From positions 30,292 to 94,291 of the forward strand of contig CAKQXD010000010.1 in NCBI GenBank assembly GCA_934281605.1: 64,000 nucleotides of DNA, written 5' to 3'. Shown here in pieces: positions 41,816-51,478 of this stretch. Made by a program: the position numbers and the translations under genes. Position 1 is the first letter of the stretch; the number at the start of each line of letters is the position of its first letter. The stretch comes from an uncultured Clostridia bacterium (lineage in GTDB: Bacteria > Bacillota > Clostridia > Peptostreptococcales > Anaerovoracaceae). The notes beneath the pieces are model-generated. The model was not told where the DNA came from. It did not search any database and worked only from the letters and a program-made list of their open reading frames with translations.

Positions 41816-44800
41816 ATGTATTGTAAAAATTGCGGAAAAGAGATCGCAGCAGGTGCAAAGTTTTGCATGCAGTGCGGTACACCGGTGGAGGATGTACCGG
41901 AACCTGTGCAGACGGCTCCTGTGGAGCCTGCAGCGGGGAAAGCCAAAACGGAGACACCTGCGGCAGCGCAGCCTGAAACAGACAGCAAGGCAGAAAGAGT
42001 CCGCCCGTCTTTTGATGAATTTCAGTGGGACGTGTCGGAGTACCCTAATCAAAATGCAGTAGAAAAGACAGACGATATCAATTTCAACTGGAATGCCGAT
42101 CCGGCACAGGAGAAGGAGGAGATCCCGGAAGCAACACCTCAGAAACAGGAGGTACAGCAACCGGTACATGCGGAGATTCCGGAAGAAAAACCGGCATCGA
42201 AAGAAACAGAAAATATTCTCAGCGGCAGAGATCTGGATAGTGCGATCTTTGGAGAAAAGGAACCGGAAAAATCACCGGAATCCATGAGCGCCGCAGAACG
42301 AATCGATAAGTTCTATACCTTCAATAAGAAAAACGAAGAATTTCAGCAGCTGCTGAACAAAGAATACAATAAGGTAAAAGACGGAAACGCACTGGAAAAC
42401 GAACTGTCTCAGGCGGAAGAACGCGCGTCTCAGCGGTTTGAGCACAGCAAGAATCCGGAAAACTTCTCCTCCATGGAAGAGTTTCTGGAATCGGAAGGCA
42501 TCGTGAAGCCGTACCAGCCGAAGGCGTTTGAATCCGACGTTCTGGAGCGGATCGAAGCGCAGGAAGCGGAGAAGGAGGCTAAGCGCCTGGAGGAAGAAGC
42601 CAGACTGGCAGCCATCGAAGAAGCACGCCATGAAGCGGAAGTGAAGCGCCTCAAGGAAGAAGCGGAACGCAAGAAAGCCGAAGAGGAAGCCAGACGCCTG
42701 GAAGAAATCGCCAAGATGAAGGCGGCAGAAGAAGCCAAGCTGGCAGAGGAAGCCAGAAGAAAGGCGGAGGAAGAAGCCAAGCGCAGAGCGGAAGAAGAAG
42801 CTAAGCGCAAGGCGGAAGAGGAAGCTAGAAGAAAGGCAGAAGAAGAACGCAGAAAAGCAGCGGCAGAGGCCAGAGTCAAGGCGGAAGAAGAAGCCAGACT
42901 CAGAGCGGAAGCCGATTTAAAGGCGGCTCAGGAGGCTGCCAAGATCAGAGCTCAGCAGGAAGCAAGACTGGCGGCAGAAGCGGAAGCGCAGCACAAAGCA
43001 GAACAGGAACGCAGAAAGCTGGCTGATATCGAAGCGCAGAAGAAGCTGGAAGAAAAGAGACGGCGCCTTGCAGAACAGGCCAACCAGGCGGTGGCGCAGG
43101 AAGAAGTCCGCAAGGTACTGGAACAGACTGCCCGCATGAGAGAAGAAGAAGCGGCCAAGATCAAGGCTGCAGTGGCAGGACTGAGAATGGATGCGGCGGC
43201 AGAACGCCATGCAGCGCAGAATTCTAACGTGAGAAAAGATGTGGAAGACGCACATCGCGCGACGAGAAATCAGATCAACGAAATGGCTAAGGCCAGATCC
43301 GACTTCTTTACAGAGCTGGGCGAAAGCCAGCCGGAGCCGGTAGAAACTATACATACGGAAGAACACCCTGTAACGGGAAGAGATACTATGCTCTCCAACG
43401 ATATGAGCAGAACGCGTACCGTGGATAAGGCCGCAATCATCGCTGGACTCAATGGAGATACCGTTGTGATGAACAAGGAGGATTTCGCAGCGGCGGCACC
43501 GCAGCCGGTCTTTGCAGAAGAAGATTTTGCAGCAGCCTTTGGAGAACCGGCAGAGCAGGCAGCTCCGGCGGCTCCGGTATATGAGGAAGCACAGCCTGTA
43601 TACGAAGAAGCGATTCCTGCAGCGGCTTCGGTATACGAAGAACCGCAGGCAGAACCGGTTTATGCCCAGGAACAGACTTACGTGCAGGATCCTGTAGAGG
43701 ACTATGTTCCGCAGATGGAGCAGAAGAGCGAAGATGATGCATTCTTTGACAGTCTCGACGCTGCAGGCGATGTATCCTATGTGCCGGAAGGTTCCGCATT
43801 CGATACCCAGGCACAGGCAGAAGCGCAGCCGATGGACTTCCGGGAGGAAAATCTGGAAGATCTGTCTCAGACGCAGCAGTTCCAGGGACTGGATCAGAAC
43901 GCAGGCTACGGCTATGAAGCGGATAACGTTTATGCGGAAGAAGTGGAGGAAGTAGAAGAACTGACTGACTTTGGCGATCTGGCGGACATCGAAGAGATCC
44001 CGCAGGCCCAGGCAGATCCTCTCGACAATACACAGGTTTACGAAATGCCGCAGGAGCAGGCGCCGCAGCAGGATATGGGACACACCCAGAGATTCGACCC
44101 GCAGGCGTTCGATCCGGCGGCAGGCGCAGGACTGCAGGACACCATGGTGGTACAGCCGAATACGATGGTCGTGGAACAGGCACCGCAGCAGGATGCTTTT
44201 GCCGCAAACGATTTTGATAACTATGGCGCAGAAGAGGCGCAGAACTATATCAACCAGCAGCATGCACAGCAGGCTGCATACGAAAACGGTCAGCAGGAAG
44301 ACGGCTACTACGATGAGGAAGGCTACGGCGATGAATACGAAGATGAAGCCAACCTGTCGAAGAAGGAACTGCGTCAGCGTGAAAAAGAACGCAAACGTCT
44401 GGAAAAACAGCGGGCCAAAGAAGAAAAAGCGCGCCTGAAGAAGGGCGGAGCCGACTTTGCAGAAGATGCGGCAGAAGACTTTGAAGAAGAAAAATCCGGA
44501 GGCAAGGGCAGAGTAGCGCTCAAGATCATTCTGATCGTCCTCATCGTGATCCTGGCGGCAGAAGTGGCCGGCATGGGAATCAAGTTCCTGGCGCCGCAGA
44601 GCAAGGCAGCCGAGTTCATCGACTCCCAGCTCAACAAGGTGATTCAGCTGATCACAGGCGATGACACGGAATACAGCGTGATCGCAGCGCAGGTGAGAAC
44701 GGAGCCGATGGATGACAAGACGGACCTGATCACGGCGCAGCAGAGCAAAAATAAGAACAAGAACATCAAGAGCATTGTTTACAGTGCTGATTTGAACTAC

Positions 44801-45208
44801 GACCAGGAAAGGGACGGCAAGGTATCAGACCTGGTCCTATCACAGCCTATGACCCAGGTCGAATGGGGTAGAGACAGCGAAAACTATCCTGTTTATTATG
44901 ACGAACAGGTCGTAGGCGAGATCATTGCCTTTGAATCTCAGAGATACAATCTCATGAAAAAAGGCGATGAGAGTGTGCTGAACCTCATCGATTCCAGTTC
45001 CAAGCTGTATCAGGAGACCTCGGCGCTGAAAAACCAGCAGCCGGCCGGAGAATTCAGCAAGCTGGAGATTGGAGAAATCAGACAGGCGGGAAGCAAGTAC
45101 TACGTATGGGTGAGAGAGACCGTGGGAGGAACCTCCACAGAGCGCGTCTACGCCATGTTCCCGGAGAAGAAATTCACTATGAAGATGACTGCCGTATATG
45201 ATGTATAG
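41816..45208 (+). CDS. Zinc-ribbon, coiled-coil, single-membrane-span envelope protein (1130 aa)
   Basis: The N-terminus is a zinc ribbon (YCKNCGKEIAAGAKFCMQCGTPV). Residues about 235-470 form a long charged helix with repeated EEAKRKAEEEAR-type heptads, like the TolA stalk. An acidic Gln/Glu/Tyr-rich disordered region follows (about 530-850). Then come a basic patch (KKELRQREKERKRLEKQRAK), one membrane helix (VALKIILIVLIVILAAEVAGMGI, about 905) and a C-terminal extracellular domain of about 200 residues containing NYDQERDGKVSDLVLSQ. This suggests a cytoplasmic scaffold tethered to the membrane. AGGAGG precedes ATG. It sits between the 40917 gene and UPF0182, with short gaps. Confidence 0.75.
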   Translation: MYCKNCGKEIAAGAKFCMQCGTPVEDVPEPVQTAPVEPAAGKAKTETPAAAQPETDSKAERVRPSFDEFQWDVSEYPNQNAVEKTDDINFNWNADPAQEKEEIPEATPQKQEVQQPVHAEIPEEKPASKETENILSGRDLDSAIFGEKEPEKSPESMSAAERIDKFYTFNKKNEEFQQLLNKEYNKVKDGNALENELSQAEERASQRFEHSKNPENFSSMEEFLESEGIVKPYQPKAFESDVLERIEAQEAEKEAKRLEEEARLAAIEEARHEAEVKRLKEEAERKKAEEEARRLEEIAKMKAAEEAKLAEEARRKAEEEAKRRAEEEAKRKAEEEARRKAEEERRKAAAEARVKAEEEARLRAEADLKAAQEAAKIRAQQEARLAAEAEAQHKAEQERRKLADIEAQKKLEEKRRRLAEQANQAVAQEEVRKVLEQTARMREEEAAKIKAAVAGLRMDAAAERHAAQNSNVRKDVEDAHRATRNQINEMAKARSDFFTELGESQPEPVETIHTEEHPVTGRDTMLSNDMSRTRTVDKAAIIAGLNGDTVVMNKEDFAAAAPQPVFAEEDFAAAFGEPAEQAAPAAPVYEEAQPVYEEAIPAAASVYEEPQAEPVYAQEQTYVQDPVEDYVPQMEQKSEDDAFFDSLDAAGDVSYVPEGSAFDTQAQAEAQPMDFREENLEDLSQTQQFQGLDQNAGYGYEADNVYAEEVEEVEELTDFGDLADIEEIPQAQADPLDNTQVYEMPQEQAPQQDMGHTQRFDPQAFDPAAGAGLQDTMVVQPNTMVVEQAPQQDAFAANDFDNYGAEEAQNYINQQHAQQAAYENGQQEDGYYDEEGYGDEYEDEANLSKKELRQREKERKRLEKQRAKEEKARLKKGGADFAEDAAEDFEEEKSGGKGRVALKIILIVLIVILAAEVAGMGIKFLAPQSKAAEFIDSQLNKVIQLITGDDTEYSVIAAQVRTEPMDDKTDLITAQQSKNKNKNIKSIVYSADLNYDQERDGKVSDLVLSQPMTQVEWGRDSENYPVYYDEQVVGEIIAFESQRYNLMKKGDESVLNLIDSSSKLYQETSALKNQQPAGEFSKLEIGEIRQAGSKYYVWVRETVGGTSTERVYAMFPEKKFTMKMTAVYDV

Positions 45209-45232
45209 AAACGGCAGAAGGAGGGTATCTGT

Positions 45233-48151
45233 TTGAACAGTTCGGGAGAGAAGAAGAAAAAGCACGTGGGACTGAAAGTCCTGATCGGGGTCGTTGTGAT
45301 CATCGCGCTGTTCCTTTGCCTTATCGGGTTTATCACGGATTTTCTGTGGTTTAAGGAACTGGATTACGTTTCGGTCTTCTTTACAAAACTGCTGACGCAG
45401 CTGAAGATCGGCGTGCCGACGTTTATTATCGTAACGTTCCTGGCTTACGTGTATCTGAAATTCCTCAAGCGGGGATATTTCAAGAAAGTTGTTTCCAATG
45501 AGGTGACGGACCACCGCAGGCTCAACCTGATTTCCTGGGGACTTGCGGGACTCTACGGGGCGATCACGACATTCTTTGCAGTGAAGAAACTGTGGTTTCT
45601 GCTGCTGCAGTTCATCAACAGCACGGGATTCGATAAAACGGATCCGCTGTATGACATGGACATTTCCTTTTATGTATTCAAGCTGAACTTTATCGAAGAG
45701 GCCAACCAGCTTCTCATCGTTCTGCTGATCGCATTCGCGCTGCTGACGGTCATCTATTATTCGGTGCTTCTGTCGGTGAGAACGCCGCAGATCTTTGACC
45801 GGGTGGATGATGCAAAGGACGATGCGGACGATGACGAGGATGCGTCCGGTTCCGGCTATGACGGACAGACGGCGGGCGGCCAGTTCGGCGGCTTCGACAA
45901 TATCAACGATATGTTCGGCAAGTTTGCGAAGTCTTTCCAGAATGGCGGTAAGAGTCCGTTCCAGAGAGCTGCAAAGCCGAAGAAACAGCTTGACCACAGC
46001 AATTTAAGACTTTTGATCTCCATCGCGGAGAAGCAGCTCATCATCGTAGGAGTGCTGTTCTTCCTGATGGTCGGCATGAATTTCTTCCTCAAGCAGTACG
46101 ATCTGCTGTTTGGAAGCACAGGCGCTGTATACGGTGCAGGCTTTACCGATGTAAAGGTTACGCTTTGGGTTTACCGGATCATCATGGGATTGTCTGTTCT
46201 GGCAGCTGTCGGATTTGCCATCGGCATCACGAAGAAAAAATTCAAACCTGCAGTGATCGCACCGGTCGCCATGCTCATCGTAGGAGCTGTCGGCGTGGGC
46301 GGTGCACTGGTGGTACAGAACCTGGTGGTAACACCGGATGAAATCAATAAAGAAAGCAAATATCTGGAACGCAATATCGAGTATACCCAGTCGGCGTATG
46401 GACTCAACGATGTGGATATGAAAGGGTTTGAAGCCAATCAGAATCTGACCAGCAAGGACATTGCCAACAACGCGGATACCATTTCCAACATCCGTATCAA
46501 CGACTATGCTCCGGCGAAGACTTTCTATAATCAGACTCAGAGTATCCGTCAGTACTACACGTTCAATGATGTAGACGTAGACCGGTACATGATCAATGGA
46601 GAGTATACCCAGACGTTCCTGTCGGCCAGAGAAATCGACGAGGAAAAGATCAGCGATACCTGGCTCAATAAACATTTGAAATATACTCATGGATACGGGG
46701 TGACCCTGTCCAGAGTTGACAAGATCACCGCCAGCGGTCAGCCGGATATGCTCATCGACAGCATTCCGCCGGTTTCCCGCGTGGACGAGGTGGACATCAA
46801 GCAGCCGGAGATCTACTTCGGTGAGCTGACGTCAAATTATGCACTGGTAAACACTTCCGAGGACGAATTTGACTATCCGGACGGAAACAGCAACAAATAC
46901 GCCAGATATAAAGGTACGGCGGGCATCAAGCTGAATCCGATCAACCGTCTCATGTTCGCCATTCGGGAGCACAGCTTAAAAACACTGGTTTCCGGCAATA
47001 TCAAGAGTGATTCCAGGATCCTCATCAATCGGAAAATCACGGACAGAGTGCAGGAAATCATGCCGTATCTCAGCTATGACAAGGATCCTTACATGGTGAC
47101 GGAAAACGGCAAACTGTACTGGATCATCGATGCGTACACCCATACGAATAATTATCCGTATTCGGAGCCGTACAACGATGAGACCAAGACGAACTACATC
47201 CGCAACTCCGTGAAGGTAGTCATCGACGCCTACAATGGAACGACGGATTACTACATCGTAGATGATACAGACCCGATCGCGCAGACCTTCAAGAAGATCT
47301 ACCCGGATCTGTTCAAAGACGGTGACAAGATGCCGCAGGAGATCCGGGCACACATCCGTTACCCGAGCATGCTGCTGGACATCCAGGCAAGCGTGTACCA
47401 GAGATACCACATGAACGACGTCAAGGTATTCTATCAGAACGAAGACCTGTGGCAGATCTCCAGTGAGATCTATGGTACTAAGGAACAGGAAATGACGCCG
47501 AACTACTACATCATGAAGCTTCCGGGTGAAAATGGTGCAGAGTTCGTCAACTCCATCCCGTTCACGCCAAAGGATAAAAAGAACCTGACAGGACTTCTCG
47601 TAGCTCGTAACGACGGCGATAATTACGGCAAACTGGTACTGTACCAGATGCCGAAGAGCAAGATCGTTTACGGACCGATGCAGGTAGAAGCGCAGATCGA
47701 CCAGAACACGGAGATCTCCAAGGAATTTTCTCTTTGGAGTTCCGCCGGCTCCAGCTACAGCCGGGGCAACATGTTCGTAGTGCCGATCGAAGATTCCCTG
47801 CTGTACATCGAACCGGTGTATCTGGAAGCGACAAATTCCAGCATTCCGGAAGTCAAGCGGGTCATCGTTGCCTACGGGGATCAGATCGCCTACGAGGCTA
47901 CCCTGGCAGACGCCCTCAACTCCCTTTTTGGAGAAGGCAGTGCCCATGAAAGTCCGGGAAGCGAGGAAGCCTCCGGTGATACGGATACTTCTGCAGGAGG
48001 AAGCGATGCTTCCCTGAGCCAGACGGAGATCGTCAGCAGAGCACAGGAAGCGTTTGATAATGCACAGAAAGCTCAGAAAGACGGCGACTGGGCGAAATAC
48101 GGAGAATACCTGAAAGAACTGGAAAAATACTTAAATATGTTAAGTGAATAA
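45233..48151 (+). CDS. UPF0182 family integral membrane protein
   Basis: A 972-residue protein of the UPF0182 (COG1615) family. The N-terminal ~370 residues hold about seven membrane helices (VLIGVVVIIALFLCLIGFI; FLWFKELDYVSVFFTKLL; AGLYGAITTFFAVKKLWFLLLQF). A large extracytoplasmic domain follows, with NIRINDYAP.YNQTQSIRQYYTFNDVDVDRYMING, SRVDKITASGQPDMLIDSIPP and DIQASVYQRYHMNDVKVFYQNEDLWQ. The tail is a short coiled helix (EIVSRAQEAFDNAQKAQKDGDW). Function in the envelope is unknown. The start is TTG at 45233 with GGAGGG upstream. An acidic Asp-rich, Gly-rich loop (about 190-240) sits between helices. Confidence 0.92.
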   Translation: MNSSGEKKKKHVGLKVLIGVVVIIALFLCLIGFITDFLWFKELDYVSVFFTKLLTQLKIGVPTFIIVTFLAYVYLKFLKRGYFKKVVSNEVTDHRRLNLISWGLAGLYGAITTFFAVKKLWFLLLQFINSTGFDKTDPLYDMDISFYVFKLNFIEEANQLLIVLLIAFALLTVIYYSVLLSVRTPQIFDRVDDAKDDADDDEDASGSGYDGQTAGGQFGGFDNINDMFGKFAKSFQNGGKSPFQRAAKPKKQLDHSNLRLLISIAEKQLIIVGVLFFLMVGMNFFLKQYDLLFGSTGAVYGAGFTDVKVTLWVYRIIMGLSVLAAVGFAIGITKKKFKPAVIAPVAMLIVGAVGVGGALVVQNLVVTPDEINKESKYLERNIEYTQSAYGLNDVDMKGFEANQNLTSKDIANNADTISNIRINDYAPAKTFYNQTQSIRQYYTFNDVDVDRYMINGEYTQTFLSAREIDEEKISDTWLNKHLKYTHGYGVTLSRVDKITASGQPDMLIDSIPPVSRVDEVDIKQPEIYFGELTSNYALVNTSEDEFDYPDGNSNKYARYKGTAGIKLNPINRLMFAIREHSLKTLVSGNIKSDSRILINRKITDRVQEIMPYLSYDKDPYMVTENGKLYWIIDAYTHTNNYPYSEPYNDETKTNYIRNSVKVVIDAYNGTTDYYIVDDTDPIAQTFKKIYPDLFKDGDKMPQEIRAHIRYPSMLLDIQASVYQRYHMNDVKVFYQNEDLWQISSEIYGTKEQEMTPNYYIMKLPGENGAEFVNSIPFTPKDKKNLTGLLVARNDGDNYGKLVLYQMPKSKIVYGPMQVEAQIDQNTEISKEFSLWSSAGSSYSRGNMFVVPIEDSLLYIEPVYLEATNSSIPEVKRVIVAYGDQIAYEATLADALNSLFGEGSAHESPGSEEASGDTDTSAGGSDASLSQTEIVSRAQEAFDNAQKAQKDGDWAKYGEYLKELEKYLNMLSE

Positions 48152-48158
48152 GAAAGAT

Positions 48159-48209
48159 ATTCAGAACATTCTCATGGCAGTTTTCCAGGCTGCAGAGGAT
48201 GTTCTGAAT
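48159..48209 (+). promoter_or_regulatory. Leader hairpin before glutamine synthetase
   Basis: ATTCAGAACAT (48159-48169) and ATGTTCTGAAT (48199-48209) are perfectly complementary over 11 bp, with further pairing inside (CTC/GAG). No T run follows, so it is not a standard terminator. It lies 25 bp before the glnA start and could be an antitermination or mRNA-stability element. Confidence 0.5.
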
Positions 48210-48234
48210 CGTTATAAAGAAAGAGAGTGATGCT

Positions 48235-50151
48235 ATGATATCATACGATTTGGACAAAATGCTTTTTACGATCCCTGCCGACAAGCACGATGCGGGAGAG
48301 ATCAGAGAGATCCTGGGCAAGCACCCGGAGATCAAATTCGTTTCCCTGGTTGGGATCGATGTAGGCGGACACGATACCGATGAGAAGATCCCGGTCGAGG
48401 AATTTATCAAAGATATGGACAAGTTCCTTACCAACGGCGTACAGACTGACGGTTCCAGCGTAGTGCTGCCGAAGATCGCCAAGCTGAACAACGCTAAGGT
48501 GGATATTATTCCGGATAAGACGGTCAACTGGTTTGTAGACCATAACTTCAACTACCCGGATCCGGAAACGGGACTTCCGGTAGGTACTCTGCGTATCCCG
48601 TCTTCTCTGGTTCACAACGATTCGGAACGAGTAGGATCCAGAGTCATTCTTCGCGACGCCATCAGCAATTTTAAAGAGGATCTGATGGAACTCCTGGAGA
48701 AGCATCCATATGTATTTGATTATCTGGATGCAGACAGCGTAGACGACATCGACAAGATCATTATCACAGCTGCTACGGAGCTGGAATTCTGGGTAAAGAC
48801 CCCGGATGATGACGCCGACAGAGAGCAGCTTTCCACAGCTCAGATGCTGAAGGAACAGTACTGGAAACGGACGACAGGTCCGGTGCGGACGGCTTTGGAA
48901 GAAACCATGCTGGTCCTGCAGAAATATGGATTTGAAATGGAAATGGGCCATAAAGAGGTCGGTGGAGTCAAAGCCAAGCTGGGCAACTCCGGCGTGTACG
49001 ACCACGTTATGGAACAGCTTGAAATAGACTGGAAATACTCCTCCGCAGTGCAGGCGGCGGACAATGAAAACCAGATCAAATACGTGGTAAGAGATATCTT
49101 CCGTATGTACGGTCTGGAAGTAACGTTTATGGCGAAGCCGATGGAAGGGGTCGCAGGAAACGGCGAACATACTCACATGGGCGTATCCGCCAGACTGAAA
49201 AACGGCAAGATGATCAACCTGTTCGCACCGTCCGACACGGAGAACCAGTTCATGAGTCCGGTGGGCTTCGGTGCCCTGATGGGAATGCTGAAAAACTACG
49301 ACGTGATCAACCCGTTCGTAAGCTCCAGCATCGATTCTCTCAACAGACTGAAGCCGGGATATGAAGCACCGGTATGTACCGTGACTTCCCTGGGACACAG
49401 CGCACAGTTGCCGTCGAGAAACAGAACCGTTCTCGTAGGTCTGGTAAGAGAAATCGGCAATAAGATGGCAACTCGTTTCGAGCTGAGATCGCCGAACCCT
49501 AAGAGCAATACATACCTGGTGATCGCAGCATCCTATATGGCTATGCTGGATGGTATCAAAGCAGCTCTGGAAAGCGGAAAAACCTCCGAGGAACTGGAAA
49601 AATCCATTTCTAAGGAGTACGGACAGGAAGACTTCTATCTGGATACCGATAGAATTTACCGCAGCGAACTGGATGTATTCGATGAATACACGGCGGAAGA
49701 GCGTGACAAGTTCTTTGGAAAGGCTCCGCGGACCGTATGGGAAAACATCTGCGCTTTTGATGAGTATCCGGAAAAGCTGGAAATCTTCAAGCGTGATGAC
49801 GTTATGACCGACCTGGCGCTCCAGTCTTACCGACAGGCGACGCTGGATCAGTGGAAGACGGAACTTCACAACCGGATCGTGCCGGATGTGATGGATGTGA
49901 TCCGTCATTGTGTCAAGCTGCATGATGATAATGACTGTGTTGATTACGACAGATATTACTGGGACAAGATCCAGGGGCTGCGGACTCATCTGGGTCGCGA
50001 TCTGCTGGACGTACCGTGTCTGCTGACTCGTATCATCCGGGCGCTGGATACAGAAGACTACAGCACAGCATCCCAGCTGCAGCTGGAAATGCAGGAACAG
50101 GTAGAAGAGCTGATGCAGCTTTACATCATCTATAGAAAGAATTTATTTTAA
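48235..50151 (+). CDS. Glutamine synthetase (long clostridial form, ~638 aa)
   Basis: A 638-residue glutamine synthetase, longer than the GSI enzymes of about 440 residues and with C-terminal additions. Catalytic-domain motifs are ATELEFWVKTP (metal-binding Glu), KYVVRDIFRMYGLEVTFMAKPMEGVAGNGEHTHMGVS (substrate and metal site), SLNRLKPGYEAPV and SRNRTVLVGLVREIGNKMATRFELRSPN. It makes glutamine from glutamate, ammonia and ATP. The N-terminal ~100 residues carry FVSLVGIDVGGHDTDEKIP. The extra C-terminal helical region (residues ~520-638) is of unknown role. It is followed 21 bp later by serS. Confidence 0.92.
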   Translation: MISYDLDKMLFTIPADKHDAGEIREILGKHPEIKFVSLVGIDVGGHDTDEKIPVEEFIKDMDKFLTNGVQTDGSSVVLPKIAKLNNAKVDIIPDKTVNWFVDHNFNYPDPETGLPVGTLRIPSSLVHNDSERVGSRVILRDAISNFKEDLMELLEKHPYVFDYLDADSVDDIDKIIITAATELEFWVKTPDDDADREQLSTAQMLKEQYWKRTTGPVRTALEETMLVLQKYGFEMEMGHKEVGGVKAKLGNSGVYDHVMEQLEIDWKYSSAVQAADNENQIKYVVRDIFRMYGLEVTFMAKPMEGVAGNGEHTHMGVSARLKNGKMINLFAPSDTENQFMSPVGFGALMGMLKNYDVINPFVSSSIDSLNRLKPGYEAPVCTVTSLGHSAQLPSRNRTVLVGLVREIGNKMATRFELRSPNPKSNTYLVIAASYMAMLDGIKAALESGKTSEELEKSISKEYGQEDFYLDTDRIYRSELDVFDEYTAEERDKFFGKAPRTVWENICAFDEYPEKLEIFKRDDVMTDLALQSYRQATLDQWKTELHNRIVPDVMDVIRHCVKLHDDNDCVDYDRYYWDKIQGLRTHLGRDLLDVPCLLTRIIRALDTEDYSTASQLQLEMQEQVEELMQLYIIYRKNLF

Positions 50152-50172
50152 AGTTCACGGAGGAATGAGGAC

Positions 50173-51450
50173 ATGTTAGATATCAAGAGAATCAGAGAGG
50201 ATTTTGACGGGGTAAAAAAATCGGTGGAATCCAGAGGCAAAGGCGATTTTGGAATCGATAAAGTAAGAGAATACGATATCGAGAGAAGAAAACTGCTGGC
50301 TGAAGTAGAACAGATGAAGAATCAGCAGAGCACTTCTTCCAGACAGATCCCTGTCTTAAAGAAGGAAGGCAAGGACACGACGGAACTGATGGCAGAGATG
50401 AAGAAGCTTTCTGAAGAAATCAAGGTTCTCGACGGTCAGGTCAGTGAAGTGGAAGCTAAGCTTCGCGATGCACTGCTGAACATTCCAAACACTCCGTATA
50501 AAGATGTGCAGGAAGGCGCAGATGACAGCGATAATGTAGAGCTGCGCAAGTGGGGAGAACCAAGAGAATTCGATTTCGAACAGAAGGCTCACTGGGATAT
50601 CGGTACGGATCTGGATATCCTGGACTTTGAACGTGCTACTAAAATCGCAGGGACGCGTTTTACTGTTTACAAGGGTCTGGGTGCACGCCTGGAACGTGCA
50701 GTCATCAACTTCATGCTGAATCTGCACACCGAAGAACACGGCTTTACAGAGATCCTGCCGCCGTTCATGGTAAACCGCGACGCTATGATCGGGACCGGGC
50801 AGCTGCCGAAATTTGAGGACGACATGTTCCATGTTCCGGCTAAGGATTTCTTCCTGATCCCGACAGCAGAAGTACCGGTAACCAACCTTCGTATGAACGA
50901 GATCATCGATGAAGCAGAGCTGCCGATCTACTATACAGCATATACACCGTGCTTCCGAAAAGAAGCAGGTTCTGCAGGCCGTGATACGAGAGGCCTGATC
51001 CGTCAGCACCAGTTTAATAAGGTGGAAATGGTGAAATTCGTCAAGCCGGAGACTTCCTATGACGAACTGGAGTCCCTGACACATGCAGCAGAAGATGTAC
51101 TGCAGAAGCTGAATATCCCGTACAGAGTTGTTCGTCTGTCCACAGGCGACCTGGGATTCTCCTCTGCTATGACATACGATATCGAAGTATGGATGCCAAG
51201 CTATGGCAGATACGTAGAAATCTCTTCCTGCAGTAACTTCGAAAACTTCCAGGCAAGAAGAGGCAACATTCGCTTCCGCCCTGCAGAAAAAGGCAAGCCG
51301 GAATTCGTACACACTCTCAACGGATCCGGTCTGGCAGTAGGAAGAACTGTGGCTGCTATTCTGGAAAACTATCAGCAGGAAGACGGATCCGTAGTGATCC
51401 CGGAAGCACTGCGCGGCTTCATGGGCGTAGACAAGATTGAAAAGAAATAG
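50173..51450 (+). CDS. serS: Seryl-tRNA synthetase
   Basis: A 425-residue class II synthetase. An N-terminal coiled-coil arm (about 30-100) binds the long variable arm of tRNA-Ser. The catalytic domain has motif 2 (YTPCFRKEAGSAGRDTRGLIRQHQFNKVEMV) and motif 3 (LNGSGLAVGRTVAAILENYQ). GGAGGAATGAGG precedes ATG. No T-box leader is present; the gap to glutamine synthetase is only 21 bp, so it is transcribed with it. Confidence 0.97.
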   Translation: MLDIKRIREDFDGVKKSVESRGKGDFGIDKVREYDIERRKLLAEVEQMKNQQSTSSRQIPVLKKEGKDTTELMAEMKKLSEEIKVLDGQVSEVEAKLRDALLNIPNTPYKDVQEGADDSDNVELRKWGEPREFDFEQKAHWDIGTDLDILDFERATKIAGTRFTVYKGLGARLERAVINFMLNLHTEEHGFTEILPPFMVNRDAMIGTGQLPKFEDDMFHVPAKDFFLIPTAEVPVTNLRMNEIIDEAELPIYYTAYTPCFRKEAGSAGRDTRGLIRQHQFNKVEMVKFVKPETSYDELESLTHAAEDVLQKLNIPYRVVRLSTGDLGFSSAMTYDIEVWMPSYGRYVEISSCSNFENFQARRGNIRFRPAEKGKPEFVHTLNGSGLAVGRTVAAILENYQQEDGSVVIPEALRGFMGVDKIEKK

Positions 51451-51478
51451 ACTGTTTTGCAGAAAGGACAGAGAGAAT

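Noticed and set aside
48241..49989. 582-codon minus-strand open frame opposite glutamine synthetase (and similar ones at 14366-15751 and 38206-39798)
   Set aside because: Each mirrors a well-supported gene and has no start signal or recognisable domain.
50152..50172. T-box leader for serS
   Set aside because: Only 21 bp separate serS from glutamine synthetase, leaving no room for specifier and antiterminator stems.
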